Source: Gongronella butleri
Lineage: Eukaryota; Mucoromycota; Mucoromycetes; Mucorales; Cunninghamellaceae
DNA: 64,000 bases
Assembly (NCBI GenBank): GCA_025201375.1
Contig: JAIWZP010000009.1
Location: 496,001 to 560,000 of the forward strand
Direction of reading: 5' to 3'
Below, piece by piece: positions 24,196 through 37,264 of this stretch. Each line of letters starts with the position of its first letter. The stretch's first letter is position 1. A program made the position numbers and the translations under genes. Below the pieces are notes generated by a model, which saw nothing but the letters and a program-made list of their open reading frames with translations, was not told where the DNA came from and made no database searches.

Positions 24196-25524
24196 TTAAG
24201 TTTTGATGGGAGCAGACGCGGTGGTGGGTGTGGTGGAGAGCTTGTCTGCGTCTTCCTGGGGTGAGCAGAGCACGCGGCCCTTTTCCAAGGTATACATCTT
24301 GTTGCCTTCATAGACGACAAAGGGAGGACAAATACAAAAATCGACGATGCCTGCGGTCTGGCCATCCTCGTCGATCATGAGCAAGGGATCAAACATCTGC
24401 TGGCGCTCGCGTGTCTCTGCGGCAGCAACATCGACCTCCTGGCCCTTCATGGCAAAGCCCAGATTGATGGAACGCTCGACAAGGCGGCGGACTTTGCTGC
24501 TATAGTGTTTTCGCGTGTCGGTCTCGTGCTTATCATACTGGAAGATGAAAGGGAACGCGCGAATCAGGCCGCCGTACAGCGTGCGCCAATTCTTGTGGCA
24601 GGCCTTTTGCATGGCCGTGTAGGTATCGCTGTCGGGCGGCACATTGGTCTTTACCACGGTGGCCGTGACCTCTTGGCGTAATCGCGTCGAGAACTCGGGC
24701 TGGTACTTGTCGAACCAAAAGGTTAAATCGAGGAACGCAGGCGAGATGGGCAAACCCGGGAAATCGTTGATGTTCATGTTTTGAATCAAAACGTCCATGA
24801 TGAATTTCTCGGTCAGCATGCGCAGGCGGTGCAAAGGCAGCGGGTTGCCCATGGCGTCGATGCGATCGTGCAAATTCATCCAAAAGGTGCGGATGGCCGC
24901 CGTTGCCGTCACTGGGTCGCCTTGCTCCATCAATTCCTCGGCCAGCTCGCGAATCAGCTGCTTCAATTGCTTCAGCTTGGCCAGGATCGACTCGAGGTCA
25001 TCGTTTGTCGCGCGTATACTCTTCAGATGGTCATTGTAGTTGCGCTGCAGCTGCTGTCGCGCTTCATCGCGCTGACGGATGCGCGTCTTGACCTGCGCAA
25101 GCTTCTCGGACAGACTCTGGATATCCATCCGGTATTGTGATCGCTCCACCTCCAAGCTGTCTAGGTACCGGCGCTGGTGGTACATTTGTGCGCGCAAATG
25201 CGCCACCAGAGGATGCATTTGTGGCGGTTGTGGCGCCTCGTGCTTCTCATTTGCCGCCTCATCCTCCTTTTCATCGGGTTCTTCCTTGTCATCGCCCGTC
25301 TTGGCGTCATTGTCCTCCTCATTCTTGGCTTGCTCGTCGCTCACCGCAGGCGCCAATTCGTCTTGCTTGTGGTTCTCGCCTTGCTCGTCCTGTGCCTGAT
25401 AAGATGGCTGGCGCTGCTGTGGCCTGTACGGCTGTTGTTGCGGCTGTTGTTGTTGCTGTTGTTGCTGTTGCGGCTGTTGTTGAGGCTGCTGCTGCTTGGA
25501 AACGTCCGTCTCGGCGTCGGTCAT
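24196..25524 (-). CDS. Hypothetical coiled-coil protein with Gln-rich N-terminus
   Basis: A single uninterrupted exon of 442 aa, which is unusual among these intron-rich neighbours. I do not recognise the family. The start is the ATG giving MTDAETDVSK; the frame is open for about 20 more codons upstream but without another ATG. Residues 11-45 are Gln/Pro-rich, 55-110 are strongly acidic with Lys (DDKEEPDEKEDE), and about 110-205 form a long coiled coil (LEVERSQYRMDIQSLSEKL, ILAKLKQLKQLIRELAEEL). The last 230 residues look globular with Trp/Phe/Tyr-rich segments such as LDLTFWFDKYQPEF and NWRTLYGGLIRAFPFIFQYD. The gene is divergent from Opi1, 860 bases away. Confidence 0.82.
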   Translation of the reverse strand: MTDAETDVSKQQQPQQQPQQQQQQQQQPQQQPYRPQQRQPSYQAQDEQGENHKQDELAPAVSDEQAKNEEDNDAKTGDDKEEPDEKEDEAANEKHEAPQPPQMHPLVAHLRAQMYHQRRYLDSLEVERSQYRMDIQSLSEKLAQVKTRIRQRDEARQQLQRNYNDHLKSIRATNDDLESILAKLKQLKQLIRELAEELMEQGDPVTATAAIRTFWMNLHDRIDAMGNPLPLHRLRMLTEKFIMDVLIQNMNINDFPGLPISPAFLDLTFWFDKYQPEFSTRLRQEVTATVVKTNVPPDSDTYTAMQKACHKNWRTLYGGLIRAFPFIFQYDKHETDTRKHYSSKVRRLVERSINLGFAMKGQEVDVAAAETRERQQMFDPLLMIDEDGQTAGIVDFCICPPFVVYEGNKMYTLEKGRVLCSPQEDADKLSTTPTTASAPIKT

Positions 25525-26384
25525 CCTGTTGCGGGGCGAGGACGGCGAGTCGTCGGTGTGGTCTAGTGGACGTCGGGTCAAAAAACACGCTTTTCTCGAG
25601 TTTCCCGCTTCTTTTATCGTTTTTTACCTTTGACAGTGCCTTCCATCACGCAAACAAGAGTTTCAGGTACAAAAAGGGAGTGGAGTTGAGGGGAAAAACA
25701 AGTCTAGCACAAGAAGAAAAATAAGGTGAGACAAAAGCAAGCGCCGTAATCCCAAAATGAGAGCAAGAGCCAATTTCCAGCCGCAATATAATTGGCCAAT
25801 CGGGTTTGGCTCCTTCTTGCTTTGAATTTCTTGCGAAGCGCCGGTTTGGCCGCCCTGTCAGTTTTTTTTTTTTTTGGCCAAAATGGATGCCCAATTGCCC
25901 AATTGTTTCTCACTGGCCCTTTTTCCTCATGCTTTTTGTGCTTTCTTTCCATGACAACCCTATTTCCAATTCGTGAGGATGGGCAACTTTTTTTTTTTTT
26001 GCCCGCGGCATGCGTGGCAACGCGTGGCAACGCATGCGCGCCGCTCAATGGCATCTCCCCTTGCGCAAAAGCAAAAAAAGGGGAAATGGTGGACAAATAA
26101 GATAAAGATGGGCGATTTGGGATCTTATTGTGCGCCAATTTAATGGTGATCTAGAGCATTCAATGCATGGGCCATGTTTCTCCAAGTGGATGGAAAAGGG
26201 GTGGCAGCAAGCTCAATGCGAGAAATCACATGCAAAAAGGCCAAGAGGTTTCCTAATCGGGCATAAGCTTTCCCCAACTTTTTTTTTCTGTTTGAGCTTT
26301 CCCGGCAGCGTTTCTCCAGTGATTTCTCCTCTTTCTCCCACCTTTTTTTTTTTCCTTTGTTCTTGTAACTTTTTTTTCGATATC
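25525..26384. promoter_or_regulatory. Shared divergent promoter region between the coiled-coil gene and Opi1
   Basis: Both flanking genes start outward from this 860-base gap, so it must contain both promoters. T-rich tracts precede each start. No specific site is claimed. Confidence 0.45.
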
Positions 26385-26952
26385 ATGTCTCAGTCGCCCA
26401 TGTCCATAACACAGCTGTGCAACAGCAAGCAGGACAGTGCGCTCGACGTTAACGATCCTGACGTTCAGCTTGCAGCGGAAGCCCTTGACGACTTGGCCAA
26501 TGGTAAGCACAATGCGCCCATGATTGACCTTTTTTTTTCTTTTCCAACCCCATTGACCGTATGAACCTTTTTTTTTTTCCTTTCAATTCGGCTTAGCCAA
26601 GACGAAAATCACACTGCCACCCATTTCCACCATGTCGAGCCCGCCATCGACGTCGCCCAGCACGCCGCTTGTCATGACGCCCGCGGGATCCATTGCATCG
26701 GCGCGCCAGTCTTTTTCCAGCGACTCGGTCACATTTGAGGACGATGCCAAGCAAGATGGGTTCATGCGCCGCGTGTCGAACCATCCGTTTGTCAGCACGG
26801 CCATCCGTGCGTACGAATCGTCCAAGGCAAGCAGCCCAATGGTCAAGTATGGTGCCGAAATGGTCGAATCCATTGCATCGCCCATCTATGGCAAGCTTGG
26901 CGGCGGCGGTGGACGCTCGTCGCCCGTGCCTGTCAATGCCGAGGTACCCTAC

Positions 26953-26996
<44 letters not shown>

Positions 26997-28333
26997 CAAA
27001 ATAAGATTGGGCAATGCTCATTTCTCCTTGTTTCTTTTGCCCCAATTCCTTTAGTTTGAAGATGATCCTACGGCAGCAGCAACAACGGCCATGGCGCGTG
27101 CATCGCTAAATGACGCCGAGCCATATCGACGAAAGGTCTCGCGTGATGAATCGACCTTGCGTAAGTTGAAAAAGAGCCCGTTGGGGGGGGACGTGGGGAC
27201 TGACAAAAATAGAGATGCGTGGGGAGGGGGGAAAGGAGGAAACCGGGAATATCTCGCATGGAGCAAGTGTCGCTCATCCGATTTTTTTTTTTGTGCATTT
27301 TACGAAAAAAGATGTGAAAAAGAACACGTCTCGAGCTGGCTCCCGATCGACGTCGCCCCACCGCCCTTATACCCTTGCGCCAAAGACACCCTCCACCATT
27401 CATCATCATCGTGCGGCGCCGCGCAGCAGCCGCTGGAAGCAATTGGTCGTGCACGCGGGCTCTGGCGCCGGCACCATGGCCGCCGTCATTAGCGAGGAGT
27501 CGCTAAAGTGCCTGAATTATTGTGTGACCTGGCTGCAGGTAAAGAAAAACAAAAAAGATCAAAATATCAAAAAGGAAAAAGGAAAACCCAGAAAAAAGCG
27601 GGCCCATCTGATATCAATTTGTTTTTCAATGATTTAGTATGCGATCCGACACATTGAGCAACAAATGGGGTTGCTTCGCGACGTGTTGGTAGGGTTGGCG
27701 ACGGGCTCGTCAGCGTCGGGCAGCAGCAGCAGCAGCAATGGTCCTGTGTCGAATTCGACGACGGTGTCGACGACAAGCGAGGCGAATGCGGCAGGGACGC
27801 TTGCGGCGATCAAAAAGGAAGTGGTGGATACGCTGCGCAAGGTGGTGAACATTATCAGCACGTATGCAGGCTCGGGTCTACCGGAACAAGCCAAAGTCAC
27901 GGTGCGCAAGTTCATCCTGGCTTTGCCAAGCCGATGGGCATTGCTCAATTCGTCCACGTCGCAATCGCCATTGACGTCGCCGTCGCTTGGCCCGCACACG
28001 TCGCCACAGATTCAGGATACATCCATCAAGTTACTCAACTTTGGCAGCGAATCCGTCGAAATGCTTCAATCCGTCTCGACCGTCTTCTCGGATAGCGTTG
28101 ATCGTGCCGAGCTGTGGCTCGATCGCTTGCATTCGGTCGGTGTCATCCGCCGACGCAATGGCACCGCTGCCGCCTCGTCCTCTGCTGGCGTCACAAAGCA
28201 ACATCGCAGACGCTCATCCGCCCATGCCGCCGCTCATGGCCACGAAGACGATATTAAAATGGAAGCACTCGATGAACAGCCACCACGTCCTTACACTACG
28301 GCCACCAACGATGACGCCATGGACACCAATTAA
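26385..28333 (+). CDS. OPI1: Opi1-like transcriptional repressor of phospholipid biosynthesis
   Basis: Five exons (26385-26502, 26597-26943, 27055-27160, 27312-27538, 27638-28333) encode about 497 aa. The Opi1 family is recognised from DVQLAAEALDDLAN near the N-terminus, RRVSNHPFVSTAIRAYESSK and VKYGAEMVESIASPIYGKL (about 105-140), and SRWKQLVVHAGSG...SEESLKCLNYCVTWLQ followed by YAIRHIEQQM (about 235-275), then the helical region with DTLRKVVNIISTYAGSGLP and FILALPSRW. In yeast Opi1 represses inositol- and choline-responsive genes and is held at the ER by phosphatidic acid and the VAP protein Scs2; that mechanism is family knowledge. The acceptor of exon 4 is uncertain (27312 or about 27334, both in frame). 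Intron 2 starts near a 41-base A run (26954-26994). Confidence 0.9.
26954..26994. repeat. 41-base A homopolymer inside an Opi1 intron
   Basis: An uninterrupted run of A eleven bases after the donor site at 26944. It is one of several extreme A/T runs that fall in introns in this window. Confidence 0.9.
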
Positions 28334-28492
28334 AAAAAAATCGCAAATCACCCACTTTTTTTTCTCTCCCTTTCTTTCTTTCTCTCCTTTCATTCCCCAC
28401 TCGCGCTCTCTTTTTTTTTATAGTGCTCCTCTCCTTCACTTTCTCTCTCTCTGTCTTCTCATGTCCACAACAGTCAATTCTTATGTTGCAAA

Positions 28493-28498
28493 AATAAA
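28493..28498 (+). terminator. Possible polyadenylation signal of Opi1
   Basis: AATAAA 160 bases after the Opi1 stop, in the 259-base gap to the convergent separase stop. Confidence 0.4.
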
Positions 28499-28592
28499 AA
28501 AAAGAAAGAAATCCATGCATTCAAACTAAAAGATCTTGATGTTATTTCGTTTTGAGCGAATAAATGGGAACAAAGTAAAGAAAAAAAATCAG

Positions 28593-29253
28593 CTAGGATG
28601 TGTTCAAGTACACGGGCACGCCATAGACGACGGTGGCGGCGCCTTGCGAGTGAAGAAAAAAAAAAAAGCGGGTGAGCCTCTTTTTTTACGCGTTACATGC
28701 TTTTTTTTTTTTTGTACCGATGAGATAGGGCAAGGGGCAGTCGTCGCGCGATTTCGACACGGCTTCGACCAGTGAGCAGCCTGTGCTCGGTTCCGACGAG
28801 GGCAGTAAGCCCCAGCGCTCCATCATGCGCTTGGCCACCCTGTCAATGCTCTTGTCGGTGACATCCCACAGATTGGCGACGACGGCGGGGCTAATTTTTT
28901 TTTGTGGGGGGGGGGGAGGGGAAAGGAGATGGGGGAAAGAGGTCAATGGATCTGCTGATTGTCTTTTTGTTCCCCACGATTTTTTACCTGCCGCCAAGCA
29001 AATAATTCAGCGCGTAGCCATGTGGATCAAAGTCGCCCTGCGCTTGCAGTGCGCCGCTGCTGCAGCCCATGAGGATAGAGACAGGGCATCGGGGCAATTG
29101 GCGAATCACCTGGCCTCTTACCAACGATTGGCCCGCGCTATGGCCAAAGTAGCTAATGAAAAGAAAAAAAGGGGAATGCGCATGAGCTCGTTTTTCATTG
29201 GATGCCATCGAATCCCACGTGTGCCTGAGCGCGCAATGCACGAGGCAACGGTG

Positions 29254-29293
<40 letters not shown>

Positions 29294-32200
29294 ACATGTA
29301 AATCTCGTGTTGCTTGAGTGCCTGCTGGACCTCCATTTCCGTAGGCTTTTCGCCAGCAAGACCGAGCCAGAATCTTTTTGGGGAAAAAAAAAGGGGGAGA
29401 TCAGCCCAAACGCGTCATAATGGTTTCCTTTTTTTTTTGAATTTATACCTTGCAAAGAGGTCTTTGAATTCGGTCTCTGTGTGCTGGAGGTCGCCGCTGG
29501 GATTGAGGACGTAGTAGGTGCGTGATTTGTTGACGGCAATGTCGGTCCACTCATCAGGGGTGTCCATTTCGTCGTTTTCATCGTCTGCAAGGGCATTGTC
29601 GCGGTGCAAATGGCCCTGGTCTCGTCGACGGAGGTCGTTGATCTGGTCGCGTGCGCGCGCGTGGCCATACAAGATGCGGTCGCGCAAAAAGGAGAGGCAA
29701 GGTACGCGCGAAACGGGCTGACGGCGCATAATGGGCAAGCTCTCGAGTGGGAAAGCGTGCGTGTGCTTGTCGGGCACGAGGATCACGTGCGCATTGGCGA
29801 CGCGCTGCGTGGTGTCGATGCCACGGACAAGGGCCTCCTCGTGGTAATGCTTGATTGCGGCAATAAAGCCCACCGCAAGACGCTCCATGGCCGTCGGCGA
29901 TTGATCAATGGTTGCCGCCGCTTGACTCGAGCTCATGTCCGAGTGCCGGTAACTCGACAGCATGAAATGCACCACGTCCATCGTGTCCTCGACCGTCGGT
30001 GTGATACCCAGACGCAAAAGCATGTGCAGCACCAAATCAGGCACGTCGAGTGTCCTCTTGTGACAATGCTTGGAAAGAAGCGACTGCACTTTTTGCCGGT
30101 ATTCATCAAATAGCGCAGGATGTTCCTGGAAGTGCCCGCAGAGCATGCCCTGTTTTAAAAAAAAAAAATAATAATTAATTTTCTTGTTTTTTTTCGTCTT
30201 TTTTTCTCTTTCTTTCGCTTTTTGTTTTCATTTACCTTGAAGCCACCGAGCCATGCGCCTTCCATAGCCTCGAGGAGTTTCTTGAGGCGTGTGTTGAGTT
30301 GGGAGCGCGTGGTCCACCAATCGTCGATTTTGGCCTTTGTCATGGTGGATTTGTTGGAATGGATGGTGTCGTCGCTCAATTGGATGATTTCCTGTAGCTC
30401 GTTGATGGCATCGTCGTAGCTGAGGCCTGTGGGTCCGCCGCCCGTGATCCCGAGCGCCTGCTTGCGTAGCAGGGTGGCGCGCAAGATGGGCAATTTGACA
30501 ATGAGTGGTGGCTGGCCGGCTCGATACTGGGCCACATACAATGCCTCTTGCTTGGCATCAAACGACAGCGAGCACACGGTCCATAATGGCGGCAGCAGAT
30601 CGATGAATTGAGCCTGGAACTCGGTGTCGTCCAAATCGTGTTCCTGGCGGTACAAATCTTGCAATGTTGTGAAATACGACCGCATTTCCCCTGAAAACAG
30701 GCTGCTTGCCACGGCACGACGCGTACTTGAATTGTTTTCGTCATCGTTGGCGTTGCTGTCACCGAGTTCGGCGGGCCACGCGAGCTGTGCAGCATTGGCC
30801 TGTGGAAGTCGCAGCTTTTGATCGAGGCATGTCAGCATCTCGCGACGCAGGCCAATGCCCTTGGCCATGTCCATGTAGTACGATGTCAGAGTCGCATGGT
30901 CATTGACGGCAAACCCGCCCGATGTCACTTGGCTCTTGAGGAACAAATGGCACCCCAAATCGAGACAAATCTGCTGCACGAGCGCCACACTCTCAAGACC
31001 TGCAGACGCACGGTGCGTGAATGCCAACCGTTCCAGCGCATGGTTCAAATGCTCGCGAATTGGCCGGATCACCGTGGTCGCCGACGACGACGCGCCGCCC
31101 ATGCGACGCGCAAGCATCTGATGTGGTGCAGCAGGCGGCGCACGCAGCGACGGCAGCATCAGCACCTTGTCAAGGATCTCGCGCCACTCGGCAGACCCAC
31201 GCACGTCCTTTTGCACAGAAAGCAGACGCAAATGCGCAATCGAAGCATTCAAAATGTTCTAAAACAAGAGGAAATGAGAGCTTATTTTGGCGATTTTCCA
31301 TTTTCCGTTACCTGTTTGAGTGGCAATTGGCCATTTTCTTCGTACTTTTCCAAGAGTGCAATGCCCTCTGCAGCCCTGTTCATCCTATCGCCAAGCAAGA
31401 GTGCTAGAAAAATGAAGAATGGAATGAGATCAACGCGTACACAAAGTGCTTTTTTTTTTCTTTTTTTGTTGCTTTGTACCCTTTTTGATCATGATCAAGC
31501 CATGGCGCTGCTGCAAGACAAGGTTGTCGATTTGGGTCGTGCCTATGTGCAAGAAAAAAAAATGAATTTGCGGGCTTGTCCAAGCGTGTCTTTTGTTATT
31601 TTCCTTACTTTCCATGGCTTGGATGTCGCGTGCCATGCTGACATGTCGCTCGAATTCTTCGTCGCTGCGGGGGGTGGGGAAGAGAAAAAAAGAGTGAGCA
31701 GATTGAGTACAAGATTGGCTCGCTCTTACCACTCGACGAGCCTTTCAATGGATGCAATGTAGCCGGGATCCATGAGCTTTTGGTAAAGATCGTTGACATA
31801 ATTGTAAGACGAGAGCGCATCCTCAATGATAAATGCCTGCTTTGTGTCCAGGTCGCCCACCACAGTGCGGAATCGCGATTCGTCTTGGAGATGCGTCACG
31901 CCCTAGCATCAAAGAAATATTATATAGAAAATTAGTAACAATTGCCCTCTTTTCCTAGCTCACTGTCATTGTCATTCTTACCTTTGGTACAACGTCGTCC
32001 GCCAGATCCAACATGGACCGCGCCTTGGCAAATTGCCCGGTCTGCGTGTACGAGTCGGCGAGCAAAATCAAGAAGCGCGCAATCAACGCGTTGGATTTCA
32101 CCTTTTCCGCCAGCTGGCGGCCCTGGGTCAAAAAGTATTGCGCGTCGCGCCACGTGCCGCGCTCCATGTGAAGAAGTGCAAGGCGCTCCATGCATGTTGT

Positions 32201-35200
32201 CAGTTTCTACGCGGGAAAAAAAAAAAAAAAGGAAAAAAAGTAGAATTTTAGATAATGAATGCCAAATCGTCCCTCGCATTTTACCATGGTCAGTGTCCAC
32301 TGATATTCCTTGAACGTCAATTCCGACGCGAGCGACGCCATCAGCTCCGTGTGCGCGTCGGGTGAGCGGCGGCGACTGGTATCTGTGGAAAAGAACGTGT
32401 CGGCGTCCGGCGGCTCGGCGCGGCGCACCTTGTTGGATTTCAAGTACGCACTGAGGATCTGGAAGCATGAGGTTGCGTCGCGGATCGCCACATCCATGGA
32501 TTCCTAAGGGAAGGGAGGAACGAATTGAGCAAAAATGAAAAAGATGGTAATAGAGCCAACACGATCATACATTGTAAAGCGACATCATGGAGCGCGCAAG
32601 ATACGCGTCTGCGGCCATAAAATGCTTGATGGCGTGCTCACGGTACGATCGCACCGACTTGCTCGTCGTGTTTTGTGCGGAAATGGCCAATCTATCCCAG
32701 ATTGGGCGCGTCTCGTTGAATGCGTCCTTGCTCTTTTCAAGATCGCCCATGGTCGACAGGGCACGCGAATATTGCAGCATAAAGTACAGCTCGGCGTGCG
32801 ATGAACACGTGGATGTCGACACCAGGCGCTGCAAATGCTGGAACTCGTGCAACGCCTTGTCCGTGTAGCCCATGTCGCTGTACATGGCACTGATGTCGGT
32901 GAGCACCATGAGCGAGTCTGCAAACCAAAAAAAGGGGGGTAAGGCCAATAAGAGAATATGTGATGAACGCGCTCCTTTATCCTTACCAGAGATGTTGTCC
33001 ACCTGTGGATCGCGCAGCTCATGATTCAATTTCAGCATCATGCGCAACACGTTGATGCGCAGCGCGTCGTAGCCCATGACGGCAAACAGATCGGCAAGCA
33101 CGCCTGTGGCAAAAAATAAAAAATAAAAATAAAAATAAAAAAAATACAAAAAGAGAGAAAAAAATGAATCAATCGCTTTTCAAGAGGCCGGGGAAAACTC
33201 ACGGAAATGATCGTAGAGATTGTCCATGTCGTCAATGCACCCGCTCACTTGCTCGAGGTCTTCCTTGGGGGTCGGCGCTGGCAAACACAAACAGAAAAAA
33301 TGAAAAAATGAAAAATGAGCGATACGCGCATCCTCGGTCTCTCAATGGATGAAAAATAGAGCTTACTGGGTGAAGTGATGCTGTTGACTTTTTTGAGTAG
33401 CATGCCCCAGTGATGCAGTGCCGTGTGGAAGGGTTTGATGCTCGTATCGTTCATTTCTCGGCGCAAGATGCCATACCACGAGTACGACAGCGCCAGGTAA
33501 TGGCGGCGGTAATTCAGCAGGTTGTGGTCGTCGACATACTCCTGCAAAGAGGCAAAAAAACACGCGCATGAAGCCATGTAAGCGTCACATTTTACCTTTT
33601 TTTTTTCTTTACCTTTGCCGATTTGAGCAGCTCTTGTGCTTCAAGCACCAAGGCCAGCGCGTCCTTGAGGTTCGCCTCCTTGGCCGCGTTCTGTGAGTGC
33701 AGCAATTGGACCTGAATCAGCAACACTCTATCAAGTAGAAAGAAAAAAAAAGGAAAAAAAACAATAAAATCATCAGGACACACTCTCAATTGGTCTTTTT
33801 TTTTCGTACCTCGCGCGGCGAATGGGGTACTTGTCGGGCTTGTACGCGTCGAGGATGCCCTTGATGAGTGATTTCTGTTGCTTGACGAGTTTGAAGCGAT
33901 GTGAAAGCAGGCGGAAGATCTTGAGCTCGCATTCCTTGATGGCGGCTTGCTGCACGGGATTCAGGTCGTTTGTATTCAAATAGGCGGACGCGAACGCGCC
34001 CTGCTCATGATCATCGACCGACGAGCGCAAGAAGCGATCCATCAGCTTGGGCACGAGCGGCTGGTGCGCCGCCATGCGCGTAATAGTCATTGTGTCGGCA
34101 TTGGCCGTGAATGCCACCAGACTCGAATGCGGGACCCGCTTGAGTGCGAGCCGGAACGCCTTGAGCGCCTTCTACATTGATTGTAAAGAGAGAGAAAAAG
34201 AAGGCAAATGTTAGATGAGATCCCTTTTTTTTTTTGTTTTTTAATGGATGTTTACCTCGAATTCGCCGGTCTTTTGCAGACATGTGCCGAGGACCTCGTA
34301 ACGCTTGGCGAGCTGGAGCCTTCCTGGGTCTGTTTCGCAGCGTGCGGTGTCCTTTTCGAGCAAGGAACACGCTTTGCGAAGCGGATGGGCGGCGGGGACG
34401 AGTGTGCCTGCGGTGACCATGGCGGCCCCAAAGGCATAATAGGCAGAGGCAATCCAGCGGTAGCCTGACGCAAACCCATTGGCCGTGCACAGATCCTCAG
34501 CGGCCGTCAGATAGTCAAATGCCTTGAGGTGCGTGCGGTCGTCCTTGACATCAAACACCATCTTGCCCAACAGCGCATTCATATCCACGTACGTCAGCAT
34601 AATGTCCGTCGGCGACAACATCGACCGCGTGCGACGGTGGTTACCGATCCAGCCCTTTTTTTTTGAAGAAACAAGAGAAAAAAGATATCGATTGAGTACA
34701 ATCCCCCCCCCATTAAATCGACAATCAAGGTTGCTTTTCTTTTTTTTTTTTACCATGGAGCCAATCAGCTTGAGATGGACGGGGATCAGATCCTTGCATC
34801 TTTCGACCAGCTGCGTGAGGCTCTCTGTCGCATCCTTGACGGAATCCATGGATGCAAGGCTTGAAAGCGATGCCGGTGACGATGCCGCGCTGTTCTTGCG
34901 CTGCTGTGCGTCCCAAAACTTGCTGGCTGCAACGCGCAGAGTGCTTAGCGTCTTGCACAATTTGAACACCGCTTGCTCCGTGTACGCGTCGTTGACAACA
35001 CGCGACGACGCAATCAATTGGCGCACCTCGTCAATGTCCGCCGTAATGCCAGCCAAAACAGACACCAAATCTATTCAAAGACGCGTGAATGGGACGTGTT
35101 TCCAGGCGTTTATAGTGAGCCTTTACCCTCGTCACTTGAAGAGCGCTCCAATTGCATCGTGCACAGCGTCAGCTTGGCGTGCACATGGTTGGCAGCGTGG

Positions 35201-37029
35201 AAATATTGCGTCTTGCCACGCGCAATGGCGTCTAGCGGCTTGAGCATCGCTTGGTACGCGTCGACCATCACATCTTGGTTTTGAACCTGGGTGGGGAAGA
35301 GCGTGAGCGGTCCCCCAAATCAAACAAAAGGGCCAATTCTTGATTTACCTTGCGCGCGATAAACGCGACATACTCGCAAAAGACAAAAAACGCTTCCAAT
35401 TCTTGCGGCGTGTCGCTGTTCAGCTGAGCCACGCGAAGAAGATCGATGCAGCTCTTTTGGAGACCATCGTAATTGACTAGAAAAAAAAATCATCAGAAGC
35501 TTTGCATTGGGCCGCCGACGCGCTTTTTCGTACCTGGATCAGACGACTTTTCACACGATTTCTCATAGCTGACGGCGAGGCGGACAAAGCGATCGCACAC
35601 AGAGTGGACGGGCGCCGTACCGGCCGAGACTGCACAGCGCAGCGCAAGCGCTTGGATGCCAAACACTTGCCAAGGATTGTCTGTTCAAGAAGAAGAAAAA
35701 ATCATGAATAAAAGAGGGAGAAAAAGAAGAAGAAAGAGCTTACCAGGGGTGGTGCATTTGCCAGCGATGCGTGACAAGAGCTTTTGCACGGAATCGAATT
35801 GTTTTTGGGCCAAGACGGGATCAAAGGTGGCCAATTGGCTGCACCAGTCCATAAAGTTGCCAGGGCGGTCGAGCAGGATCGCCAAGTACTGGTAAAAGAA
35901 AAAAATGTACAATTGAGCGCGCTTTTTTTTTTTCCTCAATTTCTGAGGATTTTTTTTATCGTACCTTGACCAATGCGCCGTCGTGGATGTCGCACCATGA
36001 CCGGATGACGTTCAATTGGCATGCAATGACGAGTTGGACGATATCGTGGTCATTGGCAGCAGCGTCCAAGGGAAAAGTGAACAGATCGGCGTATTTCAGG
36101 ATCATTTCCTCGTCATTGGGTGTCAGTGTCGAGGGTCGGCCGCCGACAAACGTGATTTCCGGACCGCGATGTGTCGCGATGCCCGTCTGTGGCGTTGTCG
36201 AGGCCATCGAGGCCTTGGATGGGCCCAAGGCGCGTCGCTGCGGCTGTTGTTGCTGTTGCTGTTGATTGGCCGAGCCTCGGAGACCTTGTTTCTGTGCTGC
36301 ACGCGACGACGTGTTGTTGCTACTGCTTCCGCTCGCGATGCCCGGGGGCGACGATGCGCGCACCGTCACGGACGCGGCGGCCGTGCCGCGTGTGCGTGGG
36401 ACGAGACTGAGGCGGATCGGCGCGTCCAATGGCACATTGATCAGCGACGCAAGATGCAGGCGGAATCGTCGCAATTCCTCCAACGCGCGCGCCCACTAAA
36501 AAATAAAAAATAAAAGAAACGTGTCGCATGGCAACCAATGCATAAGTTTCCCCCGCATTGCTTTGCCCTTTTCTTATTTTTTATTTTTATTTTTTACCTC
36601 GCCAATATCGACCAGCTTGCAAATGAGATTCGACGTGCCCTTTTCAATGTCGAGGGGTTTGAGTGTCGGCGTGTATGGCTTCATGTGGTGCAATGCGGCC
36701 GCCGCGTAAAAAGCCGTATCAATGAGGCAGTGCTTGACCGTGTTGTTGTTGTTTATGTTGCTGTTGTTGCCGTCGCCGTCGCCGTCCGTCGCTTTGCGCC
36801 ACTCCTTGAATTTTTTAAGCGTCTGAATATTCTGATTCAACAAACGGGTCGCCAATGACGCGTATTGCGTCGCCCGCAGCTTGCACTCTTGCGCAGAAAG
36901 CCGATTCCGCGTGTCAACGCCGCCTTGGAAAGGATCCAGCAACGTCTTCTTCACCGAAAGCGCAAGCTGCTCATCACACTTGCCAAAATCCTTCAGCGAC
37001 GACAGAATCGTATGCGACGACACTGACAT
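28593..37029 (-). CDS. ESP1: Separase (Esp1-type caspase-like cysteine protease, peptidase C50)
   Basis: Twenty-six exons give 2,155 aa: 37029-36598, 36495-35965, 35888-35744, 35680-35534, 35476-35349, 35286-35127, 35070-34754, 34654-34256, 34171-33810, 33727-33613, 33541-33367, 33277-33203, 33103-32987, 32917-32571, 32503-32285, 32206-31982, 31902-31730, 31664-31609, 31542-31480, 31403-31312, 31258-30236, 30149-29449, 29373-29296, 29152-28988, 28890-28718, 28642-28593. All are GT-AG and sum to a multiple of three. The C-terminal protease domain has LVPDKHTHAFPLESLPIMR, RVPCLSFLRDR, YFGHSAGQ and LMGCSSGAL, then PAVVANLWDVTDKSIDR. The catalytic pair is His2031 and Cys2057, 26 residues apart as in human and yeast separase. 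The long N-terminal part is helical and TPR-like. Separase cleaves the cohesin kleisin at anaphase; its partner would be securin, not seen here. An ACGCGT lies 236 bases upstream (37265). Confidence 0.95.
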
Positions 37030-37264
37030 GCTAAAGAGAAAAAAAAGGGCAAAACAGAAAAAGAGAGAGCAAAATGAAAAAAAAAAAAAAAAGTGGAGAA
37101 ACAGAACAACAATTTGTCCAGGACCAGACGCGCCAGAAAAAAATACAATCCACGGCCAATTTCAAACACCGGTCTCCCCTTTTTGACGCCAACCTGTTTG
37201 TTGCCTGGCTTCAGCCAAAGGAAGCCATTGCCACACCCAAATAAAAAAAAACAAGTCTCCACAG

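Noticed and set aside
26941..27075. FFAT-like motif in Opi1 (EFEDDPT)
   Set aside because: It lacks the second Phe and the Ala/Glu of the core EFFDAxE, so binding to a VAP protein is not supported by this segment.
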